A stretch of 27,210 bases of DNA from NCBI GenBank assembly GCA_009919985.1, contig RGAX01000007.1, forward strand, positions 1 to 27,210, written 5' to 3'. Made by a program: the position numbers and the translations under genes. This DNA comes from Opitutaceae bacterium (GTDB lineage: Bacteria > Verrucomicrobiota > Verrucomicrobiia > Opitutales > Opitutaceae). A model generated the notes under the pieces. The model worked only from the letters and a program-made list of their open reading frames with translations, did not search any database and had not been told where the DNA came from. Below, piece after piece: positions 16,053 through 23,635 of this stretch; within the stretch, counting starts at the first letter, position 1, and each line of letters begins with the position of its first letter.

Positions 16053-16544
16053 CTAGTGAGTCACATTGGCGGGAGCCGGATTTTTCGCCGCCTGCCAATC
16101 GAGCAGTCGCCAGCGACCGGATTCTTCACGCCAGACGGCGAGGAAGTTAACATCGTTCACCTGTTTACCTTTGGCGCTTGTCGTGTGGATCAGGATGCGG
16201 CCCGACATGAGGACGACACCGGGACCCGCGGAGCGAAATTCACGAACTTGGTAATCGAAGTGGTCGTGACTCGTTTTTTTGTCGGCAAGGGCGGCGATGT
16301 GTTGCGCCTTGTCGTCGATTTTTCCGTTGGCGTGGGCGTAGCGCAGGCCATCGGAATAAATACGATCGAGACGGACTTTGTCGGCAGCCACGGTCGCAGC
16401 CACTCGCTCGTCATCGACCGCGCGCACTGCGGTGAACGAATCGACCTCCACCGCGCGGGCAAAAAAACCGCTGAATAAAATACTAAAAAAACAAACGATC
16501 CGTCGGATCGCCGAGGCCTGAAAATTTCGACGAATCGTTTTCAT
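16053..16544 (-). CDS. Exported DUF4440/NTF2-like protein
   Basis: Small protein of 163 residues with a signal peptide (about 1-31, ending FFARA) and a cystatin/NTF2-like fold typical of DUF4440. The sequence has an N-terminal helix with DDERVAATVAADKVRL, then the YSDGLRYAHANGKIDDK segment, and ends with the strand pattern VNFLAVWREESGRWRLLDWQ. Members of this fold bind small ligands or act as isomerase-like enzymes, but no catalytic residue set is recognisable, so function is unknown. The ATG at 16544 follows the sulfatase D stop by 4 bases, which indicates translational coupling and a role linked to the polysaccharide locus. The longer open frame to 16712 only overlaps sulfatase D and was rejected. 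Confidence 0.82.
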   Translation of the reverse strand: MKTIRRNFQASAIRRIVCFFSILFSGFFARAVEVDSFTAVRAVDDERVAATVAADKVRLDRIYSDGLRYAHANGKIDDKAQHIAALADKKTSHDHFDYQVREFRSAGPGVVLMSGRILIHTTSAKGKQVNDVNFLAVWREESGRWRLLDWQAAKNPAPANVTH

Positions 16545-16548
16545 GATT

Positions 16549-18123
16549 TTAAAGTGCGCCGGTCGGCTTGGCACCTTGCCAGCCTTTGCGCCACTGCGCG
16601 AGGAGTTGTTCGACGAGTTCGCCATTGGCGGGAGCTTTGGCGACGTTGAAGTTTTCCTGTGGATCGATTTGGTGATCGTAGAGCTCGATGGCGTCGATCT
16701 TGGTGTGGTCATCGCGGTTCACCCAGACGGTGAGGCGATAGCGTTCCGTACGCATCGAGTAGCCCATGAGTTGGCCCGCACCAGTTTTGCCGGCATTACG
16801 GGGGTATTGGCTGAAGGCGGCAGATTTCCATGGGCGGTTCGGATTATCAAGGAGCGGTTTGAAGCTGACGCCTTCGAGGTGCGACGGCAACGCGAGGCCG
16901 GCAAGATCCGCGAGCGTCGGGTAAACGTCTACGAACTCGACGATAGATTTGGTTTTCGAGCCGGCATTTTTCATGCCGGGCACAGAGAGGAGAAGCGCGG
17001 TGTTGGTGTCGTTTTCCGTGGTGGAGTGTTTGCACCAAGCGTCGTGTTCTCCGAGTTTCCAACCGTGGTCGCCCCAAAGGATCACGATGGTGTTTTTGCG
17101 CAGATCGAGACGATCGAGCTCGTCGAGCAACTTACCCACTTGCGCGTCCATGTAGCTAATCGAAGCGTAGTAGCCGTGCTTGAGCTGACGGGCGAGGTCA
17201 TCGGGGATCGAGCCTTCAGGGATGCCGTAATAATTACGCAATTCGCCGCCGGGGAGGATGGAGTAATCGGGCGCGTCTTTCGGGCGGAATTTGTTGGGCG
17301 CGAGCTCAATCTTGGTTGGATCGTAAAGGTCCCAGTATTTCTTGGGCGAAACAAACGGGAGGTGAGGTTTCACAAAACCCACAGCGAGAAAGAAGGGCTC
17401 GGATTTTTTGCTGATGCTCTGAAGCGTGGAAACGGCCAGCTCGGCGACTTTGCCATCTTGGAAAAAATTATCGGGCACGTCTGCGCCTTCAAAGGCGGGG
17501 CCGCGAATATTTTTGGCCGCGGGCATGGCGTCGGGCACAGTGGGCGTGCCGGCTTCGGGCGCTTTGGCTTGAGCCTTCTTTTTGGCCTTACCTTTGGCTT
17601 TGGCCGCGGGGGCGTTGTCGTCGTCGGGGTCCACGCCGTAACGACGAGCATTGAGTTTCACGTTTTCAGGTAGCGCATAGGTATCGGCGGCTGGCGTACC
17701 CCATGGCACCGACCACGTCGCGGCATCATCTAAGCCACCGTGATAAATTTTACCCATGCCCTGGACAAAGTAGCCGTTGTTTTTGAAATGCTGCCCAAGT
17801 GTGACGACATTAGGCAGGGCGTCGCGGAAATTGGTCACGAGATCCCAGACCTTGGTGGTGTCGGGACGCGTGCCGGTCATGAGACTGGAGCGCGTGGGCG
17901 AGCAGACCGCTTGCTGGCAATAAGCGCGTTGAAACGTGATGCCGGATTTCGCGATGCGATCGAGGTTGGGGCTTTTGATGTAGTCAGCGCCATAAGCACC
18001 GAATTCAGGCCGCAAATCATCGACGGCGATGAACAAGATATTGGGGCGGACCGGCGCGGAGTCCGCGGCATGAATGAGGCTGGTCGCCAAGAGAGCGAGG
18101 AGCAGATGCAGGAGCGTTTTCAT
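16549..18123 (-). CDS. Exported S1-type sulfatase D (iduronate-2-sulfatase-like) with Lys/Ala-rich insert
   Basis: Second sulfatase of the iduronate-2-sulfatase-like branch. It has a signal peptide (1-20), metal pair D35-D36 in AVDDLRPEFG, signature CSPTR (C74-R78), FVKPHLPF and the later metal site GDHGWKLGEH. It differs from sulfatase A by a low-complexity insert at about 168-195: an acidic run DPDDDN followed by AKAKGKAKKKAQAK and a Pro/Ala stretch, probably a surface loop. Sulfatases A and D are not close copies, so they probably attack different positions or residues. The gene lies 42 bases after the polysaccharide lyase and 4 bases before the DUF4440 gene. Confidence 0.92.
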   Translation of the reverse strand: MKTLLHLLLALLATSLIHAADSAPVRPNILFIAVDDLRPEFGAYGADYIKSPNLDRIAKSGITFQRAYCQQAVCSPTRSSLMTGTRPDTTKVWDLVTNFRDALPNVVTLGQHFKNNGYFVQGMGKIYHGGLDDAATWSVPWGTPAADTYALPENVKLNARRYGVDPDDDNAPAAKAKGKAKKKAQAKAPEAGTPTVPDAMPAAKNIRGPAFEGADVPDNFFQDGKVAELAVSTLQSISKKSEPFFLAVGFVKPHLPFVSPKKYWDLYDPTKIELAPNKFRPKDAPDYSILPGGELRNYYGIPEGSIPDDLARQLKHGYYASISYMDAQVGKLLDELDRLDLRKNTIVILWGDHGWKLGEHDAWCKHSTTENDTNTALLLSVPGMKNAGSKTKSIVEFVDVYPTLADLAGLALPSHLEGVSFKPLLDNPNRPWKSAAFSQYPRNAGKTGAGQLMGYSMRTERYRLTVWVNRDDHTKIDAIELYDHQIDPQENFNVAKAPANGELVEQLLAQWRKGWQGAKPTGAL

Positions 18124-18165
18124 GATGATAAAAGGGTTGGTTTTCGAGAGTGTGAAATAGAGTTC

Positions 18166-19677
18166 TCAGCGGTTCTTTTTCTTTTTACGGGCGTCGTGGG
18201 CGGCGGCTGGTCTTTCCGCTGAGACGGAATCCTCCGCCACCCAATCTCCGGCGCGGCGTCGCGCGATCACCCAGGCGGGCCCGACGTCTTCGGCCGAAAG
18301 CGGCGCAGCGGCGGCTAGAGCTTTTTTGGAATCATTTGAGGACTCGGGTTGCACACTAAAACCAGATTGCGCCGGAAACGCGATGCTGCCTCCGCCGATG
18401 AGGGTGTTGGCTTCGTAGCGGTTGGGTTTAAAGTTGAAGCGATCGAGCGGTGCTAGGGTATCGGCGACGGTCACAAGCACTGCCTCACCGCCTTTGGTCC
18501 GGATGAAGCGGTTGTTTTTGATCACGCAGTCTTCAGGCAATAGCACTTGCTGCGATTCGGGCCAGTGATTCTTGTACGAGGAACCGATCTGAAGGTCAGG
18601 CCCGGAGATCCCAACCGTGACGTTATCCGTGAGAGTGAGGCGTAAGACCTGAGGATAAGTGGGAATGCGGACTTGGGCGGTTTTTTTGCCGTTGGGTTTC
18701 ACATCAGGAGAATAACTAGGCGTCAGCGCACTTGTGATGTACTCACCGCAAGCCACTCGGATACCGTACTCGCAACCGGAAACAAAATTGCCCGTCACGA
18801 TATTATCGCGGCCGGACATACGCAGTCCTTGAGCACCATCGTAGCCCAGACCCAGCACCTGATTTCCGCGCACTGTATTGAAATTACCGCGCCTGATGTT
18901 GATGCCGCCGCGCGTGGAAATGACAGTGTTGCGCTGCACGATGTTGTGGTTGGATTTGAGCGAGATAATCTCGGTGCCCTCGCCGTGGGCGTGGTCGAAA
19001 AGATTATTTTCGATGGTGAAATAAGCGCCGTCCTCGTCGCGCTCCTCGATTTTACCCGAGCCCCAGACGCGGATGATTTCGCGGCCGTTGGCGTTGGCCA
19101 CGTAAGGGATATTTTTGAAATACGAACCTTGCACGGTGTTGTGGCGACTGTCTTCGATGGCGTTGCCGATGAGCGGCTGCAGGTTGTTTTTACCTTTGAA
19201 ATAGCAGCGCTCGACGACGTTGTTATCACCAGCGAAGAAGACCCAATAGTATTCGGTTTCAAAGGCCTTTGGGTTGTAGTCGACGATCGCAGTGTTACGA
19301 ACAATGCCGTGGTGCGAATTAAACTCGATCACCGCTCCTTTCTGTATAGCTCCTCCCTCAAATAATAACCCGTCCACCGTGACGTGGGGGGCATTGATTT
19401 CGAGTGACGAAGCGCCGGTGAACTTCACTCCGCCCGGATTTTCCGCGCGGATCTCGAGCGGGCGACCGGCTTGACCGCCTTGTTTGATCGAGAGTTTCGC
19501 ATCCTTCCATTCACCATCCTTAAGGACAATTACATCATCAGCGCCCGCAGTTTTAAGCGCGGTAGCCAATTGCGCTTGGGTCTGGACCCTCAACTCGCGG
19601 GCCCTAACATGGCCGGCGAGCAAGCCCGCAAACAGAATCGCCCTAAGCATGAAATGGGCAAAGAGCGAATTCGTCAT
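18166..19677 (-). CDS. Family 6 polysaccharide lyase (alginate lyase / chondroitinase B type)
   Basis: Exported single-domain parallel beta-helix lyase of 503 residues, close to chondroitinase B (506). It would cut uronate-containing chains by beta-elimination. A signal peptide covers about 1-27. Repeated short strands with N-rich turns run through 90-430. The catalytic region aligns as EIISLKS (E236, K241) and GGINIRRGN (R262), giving the lysine and arginine of the family (Lys250 and Arg271 in chondroitinase B). Two neighbours differ: glycine 234 where a calcium-binding Glu is expected, and Arg263 where His272 is expected. The C-terminus ends in a basic RKKKKNR tail. Surrounding sulfatases suggest a sulfated substrate; dermatan-like, ulvan-like or alginate-like polymers cannot be separated from sequence. 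Confidence 0.85.
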   Translation of the reverse strand: MTNSLFAHFMLRAILFAGLLAGHVRARELRVQTQAQLATALKTAGADDVIVLKDGEWKDAKLSIKQGGQAGRPLEIRAENPGGVKFTGASSLEINAPHVTVDGLLFEGGAIQKGAVIEFNSHHGIVRNTAIVDYNPKAFETEYYWVFFAGDNNVVERCYFKGKNNLQPLIGNAIEDSRHNTVQGSYFKNIPYVANANGREIIRVWGSGKIEERDEDGAYFTIENNLFDHAHGEGTEIISLKSNHNIVQRNTVISTRGGINIRRGNFNTVRGNQVLGLGYDGAQGLRMSGRDNIVTGNFVSGCEYGIRVACGEYITSALTPSYSPDVKPNGKKTAQVRIPTYPQVLRLTLTDNVTVGISGPDLQIGSSYKNHWPESQQVLLPEDCVIKNNRFIRTKGGEAVLVTVADTLAPLDRFNFKPNRYEANTLIGGGSIAFPAQSGFSVQPESSNDSKKALAAAAPLSAEDVGPAWVIARRRAGDWVAEDSVSAERPAAAHDARKKKKNR

Positions 19678-19760
19678 TTAAGCAACGGGTGCGGCCGTCA
19701 CGGGTAAGGCTGAAGCCCAACACGTAAACGGCGCGGTGAAACTAGGCGAGCAAACGCACA

Positions 19761-22184
19761 TCAGAATTTCGATCCCTTATGACTGAGCGTGTAAGTGAAG
19801 AACACCGCGCGGTTTTCTCCAATTAGACGCGTCGCGGCACTGGCACCGGTGCGGAGGTATTTTTTGTCGAAAATATTGTTCATGTTAACCGCGAACGTGT
19901 GGGCGTAATTGGAACGAGCAACCAACGAGTAACGAGCACCGAAGCTCCAGAGGTTGTAGGAAGGCGCCCGGAGGCTCCACTGACCCGTGGAACTCGTAAC
20001 CACGCGTTTACCCGCCGAGGTCGTGGTGTAAACATCGCCGGCATTGGGCAACTCTGTGGGCGTGGAACCGACGAAAGTGACTCCGACATTAGCTGAAAAT
20101 CCCTTCAAGCTACCGCGACGAGGTGAGTACTTTAGGCTCACGCTGCCGTTATACGGCGCCATAAAGGTGACGGAGCGACCAATCGCCGCGGGGAAAGCCG
20201 TGCCGTAATCGGTGTAGATCGTGTGCACATGACCGTAGCTGGCCAAAAAGGAGAGCTCGTCGGTCATGAGCCAATTCAAGTCGCCCTCAAACCCACGCAC
20301 GAGCTGATTACCATCGCGGCGCGTGGTCGTCACATAATTACCAGAGCCCTGGGGCGTCTCCATCAAGTCGGTGACGGAAACATTTTCACGACGAGCATAA
20401 AATCCGCTCACCGTGTAATTCAGACGCTCGTTTAAAAATGAGCCCTTGAAGCCGTAGTCATAACCATCAGCGCGTTCGGATTTGTAAGAAGGATCAGCGA
20501 TGTCGACGGGGTTATCACCCTGGGCCACGAAGAAACTTTGGCTGTAGCTAGCGTAGGCGCGGAGATTAGAGGTGATTTTATAGTTAACGCCGGCATTGGG
20601 CTTAACTTGGGTGAATTCTTTCGCGATCAATTTACCCGTCGTGTAGGTCGGATCGTAGGACCTAAACAAAGCATAATCCGCGGTGTTGGCGGTCGCACTA
20701 GCCAGATTATCGTGATGGCGGTAACGGACCAAATCATAACGGATACCAGCAAACGCAAGCAGGCGGCCTTGGTAGAACGCGGATTGGTGACGGATCAAAC
20801 CACCCATGACGGTGGTGTGGCGCTTGGTGTTGCGCGTCTGCACTTCGCCGGGCGATTCTTGGCTGCGCTTGGGGAAATAAGCGATGGGGCCGATGGGGTT
20901 GAAGTTCGAATCGAGGATGACGCGACGGGCCGTATTCCAAGCGATGATGTCAGGATCGGTGGCGCCAGCGTAGCTACGCGTCGGGTCCCAGCGGTAATAA
21001 TCGTTCAAATCAAACGTGATGAGCGTGCGGTGGTCGATTTTTTGGTCGTTGGTCTTATACTCGGCGAGAAGATCGGCTTGGAAGCCGCCCGTGTCTTCGT
21101 AGATGCGACCACGGTTAGGCGTCGCACCGCGCAAGGAGGAAATCGCCGTGGTGGAGACGGGAGGATTGATGCTCACGCTGCCCCAAGCCGTGTTGTAATT
21201 GTAATCCCAACGCCGAGCGCGGGAATTGTTAGCGGAAACGCGCGCGCTGAAAATTGAACTCAGCTTTTTTTCATAGATGGCCGTGTAGGAAATATTGCCA
21301 CGGTTAAGCTGAGTGACCGGGCCAAATGCGTTGTATTTGCCGAGATTAAGGGCATAACCGATCGCGACGTCATCGGTGGTGGCAGCGGTACCTTTTTGAT
21401 CAATGACCAACGGGATAGCCGCGAGCGGGGAGTGACGCAGTTGCAGGAAGTACTCGATCGAAACAAAAACTTTCGAGCCATCGGCGAACACGTGGTCGAC
21501 CGCCAAATAATATTCCTGATTCCGATCCGTGGCGTAAGCTTGATCAAATTTGCGCTGGTAATGACTCGCCGTGAGCACGTAGTTGGTACGGCCTAGGGTG
21601 CCTTTTAAAAGAGGGCCCGTGGACTCGAGCGTGACGCGCTGCGTGCCGTAATCGCCGTAATTGTAGAGCAGGGTTTGTTTTTCTTCGGCTTTGGGCTGCT
21701 TCGAGATGAAGTTTACCATGCCGCCAGGCGAGGTGCGGCCGTAGATGGCCGCGTTGGAGCCCTTGATAATTTCCATGCGATCAATGTTGCTCGAGCCGTA
21801 GCGGCCGAGGCGGAAAAAGCCGTCGCGCAACTGATTCGACGAGGAGAAGCCGCGCAAATTGAAGTTACCACCGATATCTAGGCCGGTGAAATTTCCGATC
21901 TGCGTCACATTGTCGGACAAGGTGAGAATACCGAAGTCGGAAAAAAATTCGCTCGTGAGTACGTTAACCGTGTAAGGCAAATCGGCGATCTGGGTTTTCA
22001 CGCGGCTGCCGGACATGGTCTCGGAAGCGGTATAACCGCGGTTGGGTTCGGTTTTCACTTCGAAAGCCGAGAGTTTGATCGTTTCAGAATCTGTCGTCGG
22101 AGCAGATTGCGCAAAAAGGCGCGAGGACAACAGCAGCGCGCAGAGTGCGGGCCTGAGAATAGAAAAATTTACCGATGAGGTCAT
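19761..22184 (-). CDS. TonB-dependent outer-membrane receptor 2
   Basis: Outer-membrane beta-barrel transporter of 807 residues, presumably importing fragments of the polysaccharide with energy from TonB. A signal peptide covers about 1-26 (ending RLFAQ). A putative TonB-box region ETIKLSAFEV follows. The plug domain contains NLRGFSSSNQLRDGFFR and the IEIIKGSNAAIYGR-like segment (MEIIKGSNAAIYG), then PGGMVNFISKQP. The barrel ends with a terminal Phe (SHKGSKF), the outer-membrane insertion signal. The ATG at 22184 was chosen over the open frame to 22247 because it starts the signal peptide. No SusD-like partner is adjacent. Resemblance to siderophore receptors in the plug is common in this phylum and does not prove iron uptake. 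Confidence 0.92.
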   Translation of the reverse strand: MTSSVNFSILRPALCALLLSSRLFAQSAPTTDSETIKLSAFEVKTEPNRGYTASETMSGSRVKTQIADLPYTVNVLTSEFFSDFGILTLSDNVTQIGNFTGLDIGGNFNLRGFSSSNQLRDGFFRLGRYGSSNIDRMEIIKGSNAAIYGRTSPGGMVNFISKQPKAEEKQTLLYNYGDYGTQRVTLESTGPLLKGTLGRTNYVLTASHYQRKFDQAYATDRNQEYYLAVDHVFADGSKVFVSIEYFLQLRHSPLAAIPLVIDQKGTAATTDDVAIGYALNLGKYNAFGPVTQLNRGNISYTAIYEKKLSSIFSARVSANNSRARRWDYNYNTAWGSVSINPPVSTTAISSLRGATPNRGRIYEDTGGFQADLLAEYKTNDQKIDHRTLITFDLNDYYRWDPTRSYAGATDPDIIAWNTARRVILDSNFNPIGPIAYFPKRSQESPGEVQTRNTKRHTTVMGGLIRHQSAFYQGRLLAFAGIRYDLVRYRHHDNLASATANTADYALFRSYDPTYTTGKLIAKEFTQVKPNAGVNYKITSNLRAYASYSQSFFVAQGDNPVDIADPSYKSERADGYDYGFKGSFLNERLNYTVSGFYARRENVSVTDLMETPQGSGNYVTTTRRDGNQLVRGFEGDLNWLMTDELSFLASYGHVHTIYTDYGTAFPAAIGRSVTFMAPYNGSVSLKYSPRRGSLKGFSANVGVTFVGSTPTELPNAGDVYTTTSAGKRVVTSSTGQWSLRAPSYNLWSFGARYSLVARSNYAHTFAVNMNNIFDKKYLRTGASAATRLIGENRAVFFTYTLSHKGSKF

Positions 22185-22278
22185 TTGATTTGGTGGGTTT
22201 GCTAGGTAGAAATGGGTCGTGGATAAAAGGGGTATAAGGCCGATCACAAGAATCCGGCCCCATCACGCGCAGTCGTAT

Positions 22279-22301
22279 AAAGCAGCGCTTAGAGCTGCTT
22301 T
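22279..22301. repeat. Hairpin spanning the sulfatase E stop codon
   Basis: Perfect 8-base arms AAAGCAGC (22279-22286) and GCTGCTTT (22294-22301) around a 7-base loop that contains the TAA stop of sulfatase E. On the minus transcript it is followed by TTTATAC, too weak a U-tract for an efficient terminator; it could stabilise the upstream mRNA or attenuate transcription into receptor 2. Confidence 0.45.
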
Positions 22302-23623
22302 TTCTTGGCCTCTTTTTTGGCGGCTTTTTCCGCTTTGTTGGCGTGGCGGCCCGTGCCGTCGCCGTCATCGAGAATGCCGCCGGCGGGGTTGAGTTGGTCG
22401 AGAGCGGCTTTGAGTTGCTGACGCGCCGCGATTGCCGCCGGAATTTTTGTATCCGCTGAAACGAGTTTCTCGGAGAACGGGGCGTCGCTCATGTCGAAGA
22501 GTTCGCCGGCTTGCGTGAGTTTCCATGCCGAGCTGCGCACATACCATTGCCGGGCGAGTTGGAGGTACACCCATTGGCGGGCCTGCTTGCTATCACCGCG
22601 AATCGAGGCGGCGAAGCTGCGCCCATCGATGATTTTTTTCTCGGGCAATTTAGCCCCAGCGATCTCAGCAAACGTGGGCACGAAGTCGGTAGAATCAATC
22701 ATGTCGCCGCGAACTTTACCGGCGGGCGTGACGCCTGGCCAATTGACGATGAGCGGCTCCAAGCTGCCTCCTTCGAGCATCGAGCCTTTGGCCCCGTCGA
22801 GGCGACGACCACCAATCATTGCGTTATCAGCTCGACCGTTGGCCGTACCGTTGTCGCCGAAGAAAACGATGAGCGTATTTTCGCGGAGGTGCTGGCGCTC
22901 GAGTTCGGCGATCAGCTGACCGACAAGCTTGTCCATATACTTCACGTTATCGGCGTAGATGTCTTTACTATCGGGCACGCTGTCGGGCGTGGGTAAAATC
23001 TCGGTGTGAACGTGCGAGAGGGAGTAATAGAGATAAAACGGCTTATCGTGATTCTTGGTGATGAAGTCGGTGACGAAGGCGTGCATCACATCGGGCAAGT
23101 ATTCCTTGTCCTTCAACGGCGTCACTTTACCGTTAACTAGGTAGGTTTTTGCTTTGTCCTGGGTGTTCCAATAAGCGCCGCTGCCTTGGAATTTCAGGTG
23201 TTGATCAAAACCAAATTCGCCCGGCCCGAGCGGAAGCTGGCCCCATTTGCCGACGGCGGCAGTGACGTAGCCGGCTGATTTGAGAATCGTGGGCATCATC
23301 GTCTCGGCCGCGGGCGTGAAACGACCTGTGGCGTCCTGATTCGTAGCACCGGTGCGGAAGAGATAACGGCCCGTCAAAATCGTGGCGCGCGAGGGACCGC
23401 AGAGAGACGGCGTATAAGCGTGCGTGTAACGGGTGCCGCCGCGCGCGAGAGCGTCGATGTTGGGCGTCTTGTAATTGTCGGCACCGTAAGCGCTAACTTC
23501 GCCCACACCGTAGTCATCGGCGAGGATGAAGATGATGTTGGGCTTGGTCGGTGTGGCGGCCCTAAGGGACACACCGAGCGATAGAAGACAGGCAAAGAGA
23601 AGGCTGATTCGAGCGAGGATCAT
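22289..23623 (-). CDS. Exported S1-type sulfatase E (arylsulfatase-like) with lysine-rich C-terminus
   Basis: Sulfatase of 444 residues with a signal peptide (1-22), metal pair D36-D37 in LADDYG, the canonical signature CGPSR (C75-R79), AAVGKWGQ and the later metal site FFGDNGT. It is the only one of the five, besides sulfatase A, with the serine form of the signature. The last 20 residues are a highly basic Lys/Ala helix (KAEKAAKKEAKKKQL) after an acidic DDGDGTG segment. It starts 12 bases after the receptor 1 stop, so the two are almost certainly in one operon. The exact substrate is unknown; it is shorter than sulfatases A-D and belongs to a different subgroup. Confidence 0.92.
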   Translation of the reverse strand: MILARISLLFACLLSLGVSLRAATPTKPNIIFILADDYGVGEVSAYGADNYKTPNIDALARGGTRYTHAYTPSLCGPSRATILTGRYLFRTGATNQDATGRFTPAAETMMPTILKSAGYVTAAVGKWGQLPLGPGEFGFDQHLKFQGSGAYWNTQDKAKTYLVNGKVTPLKDKEYLPDVMHAFVTDFITKNHDKPFYLYYSLSHVHTEILPTPDSVPDSKDIYADNVKYMDKLVGQLIAELERQHLRENTLIVFFGDNGTANGRADNAMIGGRRLDGAKGSMLEGGSLEPLIVNWPGVTPAGKVRGDMIDSTDFVPTFAEIAGAKLPEKKIIDGRSFAASIRGDSKQARQWVYLQLARQWYVRSSAWKLTQAGELFDMSDAPFSEKLVSADTKIPAAIAARQQLKAALDQLNPAGGILDDGDGTGRHANKAEKAAKKEAKKKQL

Positions 23624-23635
23624 GAAGGCGGTTTT

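Noticed and set aside
16543..17673. Long plus-strand open frame (376 codons) opposite sulfatase D
   Set aside because: Lies wholly antisense to a gene with a complete sulfatase signature; no recognisable domain.
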